64,000 nt of DNA from RHLJ01 sp965247355 (GCA_965247355.1 OZ252011.1:3162001-3226000), one strand, 5' to 3'; numbered from the stretch's first letter, positions 16,527 to 25,210 are shown. The notes: a model not told the origin generated them from the sequence alone. Numbers and translations are program-made.

Positions 16527-16733
16527 TTAATCTTCATTAAATTCCAAAATATCGCCAGGCTGGCAATCGAGTACTTCGCAAATTGCTTCGAGCGTGGAAA
16601 ATCGAATGGCTTTGGCTTTTCCGGTTTTGAGGATGGAGAGATTACTCATGGTCACTCCTACTTTTTCTGAAAGTTCGGTGAGGCTCATTTTTCGTTTAGC
16701 CAGCATAACATCAAGATTAACGATTATGGCCAT
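16527..16733 (-). CDS. Small XRE-family (Cro/CI-like) HTH regulator
   Basis: The protein has 68 residues and is almost entirely one helix-turn-helix domain: VMLAKRKMSLTELSEKVGVTMSNLSILKTGKAKAIRFSTLEAICEVLDCQPGDILEF. This is the HTH_26 subtype commonly encoded beside DUF2975 membrane proteins. It starts two bases after the DUF2975 gene, so the two are one operon. It probably represses its own operon; a perfect 13-bp inverted repeat upstream at 17433-17463 is the candidate operator. Confidence 0.9.
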   Translation of the reverse strand: MAIIVNLDVMLAKRKMSLTELSEKVGVTMSNLSILKTGKAKAIRFSTLEAICEVLDCQPGDILEFNED

Positions 16734-16735
16734 TC

Positions 16736-17374
16736 TTACACGGTTAACTTTTGTTCTTCATGAATTCGGGCTCCTTCTTTGAAAACAAACCCTAACAACA
16801 CAATCGCTAACCCAAAAATGATAGACCCATCACCCCCTGAAAATCCAGGAGTAAATTCCAATTGTTCTCCAAATGGGGATTTTGATAAATAATGAACAAA
16901 AAGAAAACTCTGTATAAATTGTATTAATGAGAGAGACATTATTGAAACACCCATAATAAATAATCGGGTAGGGTTTTTGAGGTGATAAGGTTCGTCTTTA
17001 GTTACGGTTTTCAGAATCCGGTTTAAAGAAAAGAAAAAAATAAATAGCGCTATAAAACGAACGAATCTTGCTACAAGGATAATCAGCGAGCCTGTTTTAT
17101 AGAATTCATTATCTGATACAAGAAAAAGATTTGAATACATCGTTTTTCCAAAAGAAAGGGATGTTCCATCGGGTAAGTTTGTACTTCTTTTAAGTCCTAA
17201 GCTTTCTACGGAAATTCCAACTTGCGGATCCATCCCTTGTATAGAAGCAATGCTATTACTACCGTAAAAAGTTGGTAATGAAGTACTGATGACTTGAGTA
17301 ATAATACCAACTATCATAAACCAGCTTATATAATACAGAAAATGAGCTAATGACCAATCGTTCTTGAGTTTCAT
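16736..17374 (-). CDS. DUF2975 family membrane protein
   Basis: The protein has 212 residues with four predicted membrane segments (about 10-30, 92-112, 133-155 and 180-198). The layout and the loop RILKTVTKDEPYHLKNPTRLFIMGVSIM are typical of DUF2975. These proteins are regularly paired with a short XRE regulator, as here (two-base gap). The function of the pair is unknown; a membrane-sensing partner of the regulator is a plausible idea but not shown. Confidence 0.8.
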   Translation of the reverse strand: MKLKNDWSLAHFLYYISWFMIVGIITQVISTSLPTFYGSNSIASIQGMDPQVGISVESLGLKRSTNLPDGTSLSFGKTMYSNLFLVSDNEFYKTGSLIILVARFVRFIALFIFFFSLNRILKTVTKDEPYHLKNPTRLFIMGVSIMSLSLIQFIQSFLFVHYLSKSPFGEQLEFTPGFSGGDGSIIFGLAIVLLGFVFKEGARIHEEQKLTV

Positions 17375-17432
17375 AGCAACAGGATTAGGTAGAAGTTGCT
17401 TTAAATAAAATAAAGGTAAACTTGAAAAGCAA

Positions 17433-17463
17433 TAATTATTTATTGATAAACAATAAATAATTA
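17433..17463. promoter_or_regulatory. Perfect 13-bp inverted repeat upstream of the DUF2975/XRE operon
   Basis: TAATTATTTATTG (17433-17445), five-base spacer ATAAA, then CAATAAATAATTA (17451-17463): all 13 positions pair. It lies 59-89 bases upstream of the DUF2975 start codon, in the right place for an operator bound by the XRE protein. AT-rich composition raises the chance of coincidence, but a 13-bp perfect match is still unusual. Confidence 0.55.
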
Positions 17464-17526
17464 CCGAATAAAGAAATTATCGAAACACTTTGAACTCGTA
17501 AATCTGAATTCTCAATTCGTCAATTC

Positions 17527-18711
17527 TCAGTCTTCTCCTGCTTCCATCAATGGTTCGTTAAAAGCACGGATACTGGAGTTTGGGAGTCCGTCTGGGAAAT
17601 TAGTTTTCACCATATCAATGGTTTCAATGACGATTTGGAGGTGGAGTTCTTTTGAGTTTTGGTAAAAGGTTTGTGCGGCTTCAGAAAGCTTGGGTTTCCC
17701 GTGAAGAGGTTTATCGCTTACACAAAGCAACGTTGCGTGAGGCACCCGATATCTAAACCCGTTAGTCGCTACGGTAGAGGACTCCATATCAATAGCTAAA
17801 CTCCGGCTTTGATGAATCTGATGCACCGTTTGCTTAGCTGAAAACTCCCAGTTTCGATTGGCGGTAGTAAAAACTGTTCCAATTCGATGTTTCAGTTCGT
17901 ACTTATCTAACACTCCCTTTAGATAGAGATTCAGCAGATAGTTCGGAATGACAGGATTTCCAATCGGGAAGAGTTCGTCCAGTACTTTATCGTCTCTGAA
18001 GTATCCATTAGCGAGCACAAAATCTCCTATTTCCTGGTGATTTCGAAGTCCACCACAATGACCAACCATAATCATGGCATCAGGTCGTAGCACAGCCACA
18101 TGATCGGTGATAGTTTTAGCATTTGACGGTCCAACACCGATGTTTATTAGTGTGATTCCTTTATTATCCGGAAGTTTATGGTGATAAGCCGGCATTTGCA
18201 CACCATCACGAATTGGTTGTTCGCAATCAGGATATTTTTCCAGAAAAACCTCCACATGCATGGCATAGTTAGTAAACAGAATATAGCGCTGGAAATCACA
18301 TGGATCTGTTCCTGTGTAATGGGATAGTCTGTTCAGGGAGATATCAACCCGTTCAGGAGAAAACAAGAACATCTTTTTCTTGGTGAAATCCCATTCTTCC
18401 TCATCGGTATGATCCATTAGTTTAGGATCGTTAAGAGGGATAACCGGCCGGGAGGGTTTAATTTCAATATCTGCCTTTTTTGAAATCAGACGTTTAATTT
18501 CTCTGCGTAAATACCAGCGGAATGCTTTAGGCTGAGCCATCTCCCCTTTGATATTAGGATTATGATCTGAGTACTCACGATGAACAATCATCTTTGGATA
18601 CATCCCTTTGGTATAAATTTCTTCCATCAGGTCGCAGGCTTTTTCCGTAGCTTTAGCGAGTTCTTCGGGAGAAGTGAAATCAGAGTGAACTAAATGCATT
18701 GAATCAGACAT
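17527..18711 (-). CDS. amn: AMP nucleosidase
   Basis: The protein has 394 residues from the ATG at 18709-18711. It hydrolyses AMP to adenine and ribose 5-phosphate. Visible: an N-terminal Amn domain (about 1-170, including HREYSDHNPNIKGEMAQPKAFRWYLRREI) and a C-terminal nucleoside-phosphorylase-like domain (TLINIGVGPSNAKTITDHVAVLRPDAMIMVGHCGGLR, GDFVLANGYFRDDKVLD, AIDMESSTVATNGFRYRVPHATLLCVSDKPLHG). It is shorter than E. coli Amn (484) but complete for its group. The start codon overlaps that of the divergent Nudix gene in the tetranucleotide CATG; a second ATG at 18697-18699 would separate them. Confidence 0.92.
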   Translation of the reverse strand: MSDSMHLVHSDFTSPEELAKATEKACDLMEEIYTKGMYPKMIVHREYSDHNPNIKGEMAQPKAFRWYLRREIKRLISKKADIEIKPSRPVIPLNDPKLMDHTDEEEWDFTKKKMFLFSPERVDISLNRLSHYTGTDPCDFQRYILFTNYAMHVEVFLEKYPDCEQPIRDGVQMPAYHHKLPDNKGITLINIGVGPSNAKTITDHVAVLRPDAMIMVGHCGGLRNHQEIGDFVLANGYFRDDKVLDELFPIGNPVIPNYLLNLYLKGVLDKYELKHRIGTVFTTANRNWEFSAKQTVHQIHQSRSLAIDMESSTVATNGFRYRVPHATLLCVSDKPLHGKPKLSEAAQTFYQNSKELHLQIVIETIDMVKTNFPDGLPNSSIRAFNEPLMEAGED

Positions 18712-19276
18712 GGGCAAAAAATCTTTTAACTATACCATCGAACCGTGGGTTACCACCGATGAACGGGTGGAATATACGACGAATATCTTCAAGGTTTTAA
18801 AACGGGATATGAAGATTGAGTCAGAAGGTCATTCAGCAACTTTTTCTGTTCTGAAAGCTCCGGACTGGATCAATGTAATTGCACTGACTCCTGAAAATGA
18901 AATTGTACTTGTAGAGCAATACAGATACGGAATTGAAAAACCAACGTTGGAACTTCCGGGAGGAGTGTGCGATCCGGGTGAAACTCCTGAAGAATCTTCA
19001 AACAGAGAGCTTTTGGAAGAAACAGGATATACTGGGGATGAATGTATCGACCTTGGAAATGTAAGCTCAAACCCAGCCATGCAAACTAACTACACACACA
19101 CCTTTCTGATCCGTAATTGTAAAAAAATTACTGAACAGCAACTGGATGGCAACGAGCGCATTCATGTGCATGTAATGCCTTTGGTTGAATTCCTTGATAT
19201 GGTTGGGAGAGGAGAAATCAAACACTCTTTGGTGGTAGCAGCTGTAGCTAAATTTTTATTGAGTGAGTATTCTTAA
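18710..19276 (+). CDS. Nudix hydrolase, ADP-ribose pyrophosphatase type
   Basis: The protein has 188 residues. The Nudix box is complete: GGVCDPGETPEESSNRELLEETGY fits Gx5Ex7REUxEExGU. An upstream VLVEQYRYGIEKPTLELPGG motif is that of NudF-type ADP-sugar pyrophosphatases (the xQYR...xELPAG pattern). The likely reaction is ADP-ribose to AMP and ribose 5-phosphate. That fits its divergent neighbour, AMP nucleosidase, which consumes AMP and also yields ribose 5-phosphate. The start codon shares CATG (18709-18712) with amn, so each gene's promoter would have to lie inside the other unless starts differ. Confidence 0.87.
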   Translation: MGKKSFNYTIEPWVTTDERVEYTTNIFKVLKRDMKIESEGHSATFSVLKAPDWINVIALTPENEIVLVEQYRYGIEKPTLELPGGVCDPGETPEESSNRELLEETGYTGDECIDLGNVSSNPAMQTNYTHTFLIRNCKKITEQQLDGNERIHVHVMPLVEFLDMVGRGEIKHSLVVAAVAKFLLSEYS

Positions 19277-19297
19277 GGGACAAAGTTGGCTAAATTG

Positions 19298-19528
19298 TCA
19301 AGCTGAATTTGACTCAGTACCTGCAATAAGGGACTTCTTTTTTCTTTTCCAGAATTTTAGTGGAGTCCAGTCAATTTCTGGTACTAATCGCTGAGGAATT
19401 TCTCCCCGTTCTTTCCTCAACTCAATTTCCTTTTCCACTTCCTGAATACGCTCGGGATATTTATATGGGTTGATATGATTTAACATATCATATAACTCTA
19501 TATAATGGTATTGAGAATAATCTTTCAT
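19298..19528 (-). CDS. Small hypothetical protein with a YxxxELYDMLxHIxxxxYPER motif
   Basis: The protein has 76 residues, with no signal peptide. The first 45 residues (YHYIELYDMLNHINPYKYPERIQEVEKEIELRKER) form a predicted helix-loop-helix. I associate this kind of motif with short proteins or N-terminal extensions of membrane proteins in Bacteroidota-like genomes, but that is recollection only. The tail is basic (KFWKRKKK). It lies between the Nudix and OsmC genes on the opposite strand. Function unknown. Confidence 0.65.
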   Translation of the reverse strand: MKDYSQYHYIELYDMLNHINPYKYPERIQEVEKEIELRKERGEIPQRLVPEIDWTPLKFWKRKKKSLIAGTESNSA

Positions 19529-19569
19529 ATTCTTGAATTGGTTAGTTTCAAAGCTTCAATCAATTAACT

Positions 19570-20043
19570 ATGAAAGAACATAATTATCAAGCTACGATTG
19601 AATGGACGGGAAACCTGGGACAAGGTACTTCCGGGTATAAGAGCTATGAACGGAGTCACTCGGTTAAAATAAATGGCAAAGAAGAAATAGAAGCTTCCTC
19701 TGATCCCTCCTTCAGAGGAGATCCTTCTAAACATAATCCGGAAGAACTGTTTTTGGCTTCCCTATCCTCCTGTCACATGCTTTGGTTTTTGCATTTATGC
19801 TCGGTTGAGGGAGTTGTAGTAGTGGATTACCGGGATCATGCAACCGGAATTATGCTGGAAGAAAAGGATGGAAGAGGTCGGTTTAAAGAGGTTATGCTAA
19901 ATCCTGAAGTAAAGGTTACTGAGGAACGAATGGCCACTAAACTCGATTCCATTCATCACAAAGCAAACAAGATGTGCTTTATTGCGAACTCCTGTAATTT
20001 TCCAGTGAGGCATAACTCTAGCTTTAAAGTAGCATTTGAATGA
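19570..20043 (+). CDS. OsmC/Ohr family protein
   Basis: The protein has 157 residues. Visible: EASSDPSFRGDPSKHNPEELFLASLSSCHMLWFLHLC, with the first conserved Cys in the SSCHM motif, and the second in ANSCNFPVRHN. The two Cys residues fit OsmC/Ohr proteins, which reduce organic or lipid hydroperoxides. The family is broad, so substrate is unclear. A peroxiredoxin gene follows 19 bases downstream on the same strand, suggesting a small peroxide-defence operon. Confidence 0.87.
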   Translation: MKEHNYQATIEWTGNLGQGTSGYKSYERSHSVKINGKEEIEASSDPSFRGDPSKHNPEELFLASLSSCHMLWFLHLCSVEGVVVVDYRDHATGIMLEEKDGRGRFKEVMLNPEVKVTEERMATKLDSIHHKANKMCFIANSCNFPVRHNSSFKVAFE

Positions 20044-20062
20044 CATTTAAAGAGAAAAGACT

Positions 20063-20539
20063 ATGATTAAGACCGGCACAAAAATGAATACCAATTTCAC
20101 CTTTAAAGTGGTGAAAGATGGAGAAGAAAAAGAAGTGACATTCTCAGAATTATTGGATAAGCCAACCATCGTTTCAGTGTATATGAAAAACAATACCTCG
20201 AGCTGCGACCGACAAACAGTAGATCTGGCAGAGCACTCCGATTGGTTTGAAAAGGAAGGATATAATGTATTAGCGATCAGTAAAGATGGTTGCCGTTCTC
20301 ATCAGAACTACGCAAAAAAACAGGGCATTAATTATATGCTTGCTTCTGACCCTGATTATAAGTTCTCTGAGGCGACCGATTCGATCGTAGAAAAAAAGAT
20401 GTACGGTAAGACTTTTACAGGTCCTTCACGATCTGCCTTTGTTATTGATACAGATGGTACTATTTTGGGCGTTATCGAAAAAATTGATACCAAAGCACAC
20501 GCCGAAGAGTTGAAAGCTCTGGTGAATGAATTGAATTAA
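20063..20539 (+). CDS. Peroxiredoxin (AhpC/TSA, BCP-like)
   Basis: The protein has 158 residues. A thioredoxin fold is shown by TIVSVYMKNNTSSCDRQTVDLAEHSDWFEKEGYNVLAISKDGCRSHQNYAKKQGINYMLASDPDYKFSEA and the later TGPSRSAFVIDTDGTILGVIEK. The likely peroxidatic Cys is in NTSSCDRQ, in place of the PxxxTxxC consensus: the Thr is kept but the Pro is replaced, which is a small oddity. A second Cys (KDGCRS) might resolve it. It follows osmC closely and precedes topA by 12 bases. An ATG at 20084 is an alternative start. Confidence 0.83.
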   Translation: MIKTGTKMNTNFTFKVVKDGEEKEVTFSELLDKPTIVSVYMKNNTSSCDRQTVDLAEHSDWFEKEGYNVLAISKDGCRSHQNYAKKQGINYMLASDPDYKFSEATDSIVEKKMYGKTFTGPSRSAFVIDTDGTILGVIEKIDTKAHAEELKALVNELN

Positions 20540-20551
20540 TACTGTTTTTAC

Positions 20552-23092
20552 ATGAAAAGTCTCGTAATTGTAGAGTCCCCTACTAAAACCAAAACGATCA
20601 GCAAATACCTGCCAAAAGGGTATGATGTTGATTCGTCAATGGGGCACATCCGTGACCTTCCGGCTTCGGCCAAGATGATTCCGGCCAAATACAAAAAGGA
20701 AAGTTGGGCGACCTTAGGTATCAATCCCGATGACCGATATTTCGCCATCTATGTGACTCCACCCGATAAAAAGAAGATTGTAAAGAGACTTAAAGCCAAG
20801 CTTAAAGATGTAGATGAACTCATTCTGGCGACGGATGAGGATCGTGAAGGAGAAGCTATTTCGTGGCACTTGCTGGAAGTTCTAAAACCGAAAGTTCCGG
20901 TAAAACGAATGGTGTTCCGTGAGATCACTAAAGAAGCTGTTCAGAATGCATTAGAGAATACCCGAGACATCGACATGAATCTGGTATTTGCGCAGGAAAC
21001 CCGTCGAATTCTGGATCGACTGGCTGGATATACCGTTTCCCCATTATTGTGGAAAAAGATATCACCGGGCCTTTCAGCAGGACGTGTGCAGTCTGTTGCG
21101 GTTGAGTTTTTGGTAGAGCGTGAGCGTGAGCGGATGAAATTCAGAAGCGGGACGTATTATGATTTACAAGCTGCTCTTCAGAAGTCTGGTGAGAACGATG
21201 AATTCAAAGCGGATCTTACACACCTGAATGAAAAGCGTATTGCCAGCGGAAAAGATTTTGATGAGAATACCGGTAAGTTAAAAAAGCCGGATTCTGTTGT
21301 ATTGCTGGATGAGGAAAAAGCAAGTGCACTGGTGGATGATCTTAAAGCCGCAGATTGGTCGGTAACTAAGGTTGAAGTCAATACTCAGAAAAGAAATCCT
21401 TCTCCACCATTTATTACTTCTACGCTTCAACAGGAAGCAAATCGTAAGCTTGGGATGTCAGCTCGTGATACGATGAGTGTGGCACAAAAGCTTTATGAGA
21501 AAGGTTTCATCACCTATATGAGAACAGATTCAACCCGACTTTCCGGTCAGGCCATTGATGCGGCTCGTGACGGAATTGTGGAAATGTATGGCGAGGATTA
21601 TTTATTTGAGCGTGTTCGGAATTACACCAAGAAAGGGAAGTCAGCGCAGGAAGCACATGAGGCGATTCGTCCTTCCGGTTCGAAATTCATTCAGCCCGAA
21701 AAGTCCGGCCTGAAAGATCGTGAATACAAGTTGTACGACCTGATCTGGAAACGAACTATAGCTACCCAAATGGCTGAGGCGGAACTTGAGTTTACCGGAG
21801 TAACCATCACAGCCAAAAATAATGGAACGTCGGCTGATTTCAGAGCCAGCGGTAAGAAGATTTTATTCCCGGGATTTTTCCGTGCTTATGTAGAAGGTAG
21901 CGATGATCCTGAAGCAGCGCTCGAAAATCAGGAAAATTTCCTGCCAGCATTGAATGAAGGTGATAGCACCGATCTTCAGGATTTGAATTTCAACTCACAC
22001 GAAACCAAACCCCCGGCGCGATATACGGAAGCAACCTTAGTAAAAGAGTTGGAAAAAAGTGGTGTAGGGCGACCAAGTACTTATGCTGCTGTTATTTCCA
22101 CTATCCAATCCCGTAATTATTGCAGAACAGAAGGAAAGGCATTGGTGCCTACCTTTACAGCTTTTGCAGTAACTGCATTATTGGAAGAACACTTCCCGGA
22201 TTTAGTGGACAGTGACTTCACCTCAGCATTAGAAGATAAACTGGATGGTGTTGCAAATGGAACCGAAGATCCGGTTAAATACCTGGACGATTATTACAAA
22301 GGTGAAAATGGACTTCGTGCGAAAGTAGATCGCCAGGAGGACAAGATTGATCCCCAAAAAGCGAAATTATTAGATCTTCCATTAGATGGACTGGAAGGAA
22401 TTCAGGTTGCTGTAGGTCGTTTTGGTCCATATGCGAAAATGAAGAAAGGAGAGGAAGAAGTTTCTACCTCGTTGCCACAGGATATGGATCCAAGTGATGT
22501 AACCGCAGAAAAGCTGGAAGAACTCATCAAACTTTCAGAAGAGGAGGACAAACCAATAGGAGTTCATCCTGAAGAGGGTTTGCCAATTTTCTTACTGACC
22601 GGTCGATACGGACCTTATGTACAGCTTGGTGAAGCAACGGAAGAAAATAAAAAGCCTAAACGTGCTTCTTTGTTAAAAGGAATGACCCCGGAGGATGTGG
22701 ACCTTGATCTGGCAGTTAAGCTTCTTACACTCCCAAGAACACTCGGAGAACACCCTGAAGATGGTAAAGTGGTTAAAGCCGGAGTGGGTCGGTACGGACC
22801 TTATGTTGTACATGACGGCAAATTCAAATCCATTCCGAAAGACGGAAATGTGTTAGAGATTGAGTTGGATGAAGCTGTGAGTTTACTGAAACAGAAAGCT
22901 AAGTCCAGAAAAAGTTCGGAGCTGAAAGATTTAGGCAAGCATCCTGATACCGATCTTCCGATTAAAGTGATGGATGGACGGTATGGACCATACATCAAGC
23001 ATGGAAAAAAGAATATTGGTCTGCCAAAAGATACCGACCCGGCGAAGTTCAATTTAGGTGACGCTATTAATTTGATTGCAGAGAAAGGTTAG
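20552..23092 (+). CDS. topA: DNA topoisomerase I
   Basis: The protein has 846 residues. It relaxes negative supercoils by a type IA mechanism. Visible: the N-terminal Toprim domain (SLVIVESPTKTKTISKYLP, ATDEDREGEAISWH with the acidic DxDxEGE), AGRVQSVAVEFLVERERE, and the catalytic Tyr in FITYMRTDSTRLS. C-terminally there are four topoisomerase C-terminal repeats with G-R-[YF]-G-P-Y cores, at roughly residues 624, 690, 750 and 810. No Cys4 zinc ribbons are present, unlike E. coli TopA. It is probably in the same transcript as the two peroxide-defence genes, with a 12-base gap. Confidence 0.97.
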   Translation: MKSLVIVESPTKTKTISKYLPKGYDVDSSMGHIRDLPASAKMIPAKYKKESWATLGINPDDRYFAIYVTPPDKKKIVKRLKAKLKDVDELILATDEDREGEAISWHLLEVLKPKVPVKRMVFREITKEAVQNALENTRDIDMNLVFAQETRRILDRLAGYTVSPLLWKKISPGLSAGRVQSVAVEFLVERERERMKFRSGTYYDLQAALQKSGENDEFKADLTHLNEKRIASGKDFDENTGKLKKPDSVVLLDEEKASALVDDLKAADWSVTKVEVNTQKRNPSPPFITSTLQQEANRKLGMSARDTMSVAQKLYEKGFITYMRTDSTRLSGQAIDAARDGIVEMYGEDYLFERVRNYTKKGKSAQEAHEAIRPSGSKFIQPEKSGLKDREYKLYDLIWKRTIATQMAEAELEFTGVTITAKNNGTSADFRASGKKILFPGFFRAYVEGSDDPEAALENQENFLPALNEGDSTDLQDLNFNSHETKPPARYTEATLVKELEKSGVGRPSTYAAVISTIQSRNYCRTEGKALVPTFTAFAVTALLEEHFPDLVDSDFTSALEDKLDGVANGTEDPVKYLDDYYKGENGLRAKVDRQEDKIDPQKAKLLDLPLDGLEGIQVAVGRFGPYAKMKKGEEEVSTSLPQDMDPSDVTAEKLEELIKLSEEEDKPIGVHPEEGLPIFLLTGRYGPYVQLGEATEENKKPKRASLLKGMTPEDVDLDLAVKLLTLPRTLGEHPEDGKVVKAGVGRYGPYVVHDGKFKSIPKDGNVLEIELDEAVSLLKQKAKSRKSSELKDLGKHPDTDLPIKVMDGRYGPYIKHGKKNIGLPKDTDPAKFNLGDAINLIAEKG

Positions 23093-23167
23093 TAGTTGAC
23101 AGCTCGCCCTTTGGGAAGTATTTTGTTAAGGACGATTGAAGAACGACCAAAGACGATGGTATTCATT

Positions 23168-23231
23168 TCGTCATTGCGAGGAGTTTTGTTTTTCGAACAG
23201 GATTGAATTTAATTCGACGAAGCAATCTCCC
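23168..23231. repeat. Dispersed repeat of the GTCATTGCGAGG...CGAAGCAATCTCC type
   Basis: The unit begins TCGTCATTGCGAGG and ends CGACGAAGCAATCTCC. It shares both ends with the unit at 16417-16445. It occupies most of the spacer between topA and the next gene. Confidence 0.6.
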
Positions 23232-23252
23232 TAAAAACGCCCAAAAACCACG

Positions 23253-23819
23253 ATGCAAAAGCGAAGCAACTTTCATTTTAAGTATCCTCCAAATATCCAC
23301 ACACTGGATTTGGCTACTATGGTTAGCATGTACCGAAGTCGCGGTGAGCCACGTAAAGCAGGTCCGGGTGAATATATTTCCTGTTCTATTTCTCAGGAAT
23401 TGATGAAAGAAGGTAAATGGTGGTTTGGATTATTCTATTCTCAGGAAGTATGGGATGAGCTGCTTACTAAAGGAAGTGAAGGATTTCCACTTACCAATAT
23501 TGAATTAAATGTACTGGGTCAGGTCTATTTAAGTGAAGAAGAAGCGCCACACAGGGAGTTTGTAGAAAAGAATGCCGGAGTGGTGGATAAACTTGCCTAC
23601 CTGATAGTAAACGATCTTAGAACGTTCGGTTTTCTTTCTGAAGATGATAGTGGATTCGTTCGAATCACCCCAAGAGGAGAAAAGGCATTACATGGCATAG
23701 CCCGTCGTATCTACGAAAAACGATTCTTACCCGAAATGCTGAGCGATGCTCCTGTCCCCGAAGAACCACGCATAGAAGAAGCTCAGAAAAAAGACAAAGA
23801 GCAAACGAGCTTGTTTTAG
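23253..23819 (+). CDS. Conserved-looking hypothetical protein
   Basis: The protein has 188 residues; I do not recognise a family with confidence. The N-terminal part is rich in aromatic residues (FHFKYPPNIHTLDLATMVSMYRSRGEPRKAG, then KWWFGLFYSQEVWDELLTKG). The middle, NIELNVLGQVYLSEEEAPHREFVEKN, and the C-terminal half, VVDKLAYLIVNDLRTFGFLSEDDSGFVRITPRGEKALHGIARRIY, look like a winged-helix domain in which ITPRGEKAL would be the wing and last helix. The tail is charged and ends EQTSLF. It follows topA after a repeat; no operon partner is evident. Confidence 0.7.
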   Translation: MQKRSNFHFKYPPNIHTLDLATMVSMYRSRGEPRKAGPGEYISCSISQELMKEGKWWFGLFYSQEVWDELLTKGSEGFPLTNIELNVLGQVYLSEEEAPHREFVEKNAGVVDKLAYLIVNDLRTFGFLSEDDSGFVRITPRGEKALHGIARRIYEKRFLPEMLSDAPVPEEPRIEEAQKKDKEQTSLF

Positions 23820-23865
23820 GGAAAACCAGTATGCCTCGAAGAAGAAATAATTCCTTCTTTAAACT

Positions 23866-24008
23866 CCAACGGAGTTAAACATCATTAGCCCCGCGATTCA
23901 TTGCGGGGGAAAAGAGAACGAAGCCAACCAAAGAGTTGCCATCACCTCATTCTAATCCAGAATAATAAATCTCCCCTTGAGGGGAGTACGCCGAAGGCGG
24001 GAGGGGTG
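23866..24008. repeat. Cluster of dispersed palindromic repeats between convergent genes
   Basis: Three units are packed here: CTCCAACGGAG with GTTAAACATCATTAG; CCCCGCGATTCATTGCGGGG (23889-23908, one mismatch in the stem); and CTCCCCTTGAGGGGAG (about 23972-23987) followed by GCCGAAGGC and GGGAGGGGTG. The second is close kin of CCCCGTGATTTATCACGGGG at 49965-49984. They lie between the convergent hypothetical gene and malic enzyme gene. Confidence 0.65.
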
Positions 24009-24047
24009 TTGTTATGGCAAGTAACTCAATCCAAAAAAATCAGCGAT

Positions 24048-25196
24048 CTAAAACTCCCTCACCGCTTTTGCTACCTGTTCAGGTACACGCACATCGAATG
24101 GACTTGGAATAATTTTATCTGGGGAAAGATCTTCCACACAATCGGCAATGGCTTCGGCTACTTTAATAAACATTTCTGTAGTCAGGTTGCTGATTCGTGC
24201 GTCAAGTGCTCCACGGAATAATCCGGGGAAAGCCAATACATTATTGATCTGATTTGGAAAGTCTGAGCGGCCGGTAGCGATGATATGTGCTCCGGCAGCT
24301 TTAGCTTCATTCGGCATGATTTCCGGAGTTGGATTAGCCATTGCGAAAATAATCGGGTCTTTTGCCATGGATCGAACCATATCTTTCGAGAGTACTCCCG
24401 GTGCAGATACACCGATAAAAACATCAGCTTTTTTCACAGCATCTTCCAAAGATCCTTTACGACCACTGAAATTCGTCAGCTTAGCCATTTCCTTTTTTTC
24501 GTCATTCAGGTTATCCCGCTCTTCATAAATAATACCTTTACTATCACACATCATGACTTCTTTAACACCCGCGGCGAATAAGAGTTTAACGATGGCTACA
24601 CCGGCTGCTCCGGCGCCATTAATCACTACGGTTAAATCTTCCAGTTCACGATTTGTTAGTCTGCAAGAGTTAATCATGCCTGCTAAGGTCACGATCGCTG
24701 TGCCATGCTGGTCATCATGAAAAACCGGAATAGGAAGTTCTTCCTTAAGTCTTTGTTCAATTTCGAAACAACGTGGGGCTGAAATATCTTCCAGATTGAT
24801 TCCCCAAAATGTAGGTGCGATCGCTTTTACCGCAGTAATAATTTCTTCCGTATCCTGAGTCGAAAGCACAATGGGAATAGCATCCACATTTGCGAATTTT
24901 TTAAAGAGAACGGCTTTGCCCTCCATTACAGGAAGCGCTGCTTCAGGCCCAATATTTCCTAAGCCAAGAACAGCTGATCCATCGCTAATAACAGCAACTA
25001 GATTACCTTTAGCTGTATAATCATAAGCTCGTTCAGCATCTTCTGCAATCTCTTTGCATGGTTCTGCAACCCCGGGGGTATAGGCAATGCTGAGATCATC
25101 TTTTGTTTCCAAAGGAAGCTTAGATTCAACTGAGATTTTACCCTGAGCCTTTTTGTGAGCTTCTATAGATAAGGCGGCGTAGTCTTTTTTTGGCAT
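24048..25196 (-). CDS. NAD(P)-dependent malic enzyme (short form)
   Basis: The protein has 382 residues. It decarboxylates malate to pyruvate. Visible: the Tyr motif AYTPGVAEPCKEI, ISDGSAVLGLGNIGPEAALPVMEGKAVLFKKFANVDAIPIVL (catalytic Lys region), the metal site PVFHDDQHGTAIVTLAG and the nucleotide loop VVINGAGAAGVAIVKLL. The C-terminal phosphotransacetylase-like domain of MaeB is absent, so this is the compact bacterial type. Cofactor preference cannot be read with confidence. It follows the M1 peptidase gene in the downstream direction, after a terminator (25217-25242). Confidence 0.93.
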   Translation of the reverse strand: MPKKDYAALSIEAHKKAQGKISVESKLPLETKDDLSIAYTPGVAEPCKEIAEDAERAYDYTAKGNLVAVISDGSAVLGLGNIGPEAALPVMEGKAVLFKKFANVDAIPIVLSTQDTEEIITAVKAIAPTFWGINLEDISAPRCFEIEQRLKEELPIPVFHDDQHGTAIVTLAGMINSCRLTNRELEDLTVVINGAGAAGVAIVKLLFAAGVKEVMMCDSKGIIYEERDNLNDEKKEMAKLTNFSGRKGSLEDAVKKADVFIGVSAPGVLSKDMVRSMAKDPIIFAMANPTPEIMPNEAKAAGAHIIATGRSDFPNQINNVLAFPGLFRGALDARISNLTTEMFIKVAEAIADCVEDLSPDKIIPSPFDVRVPEQVAKAVREF

Positions 25197-25210
25197 AGTA
25201 GTTAGGCTAT

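Noticed and set aside
24285..24581. 98-residue plus-strand frame inside the malic enzyme gene
   Set aside because: It is antisense to conserved catalytic sequence of malic enzyme.
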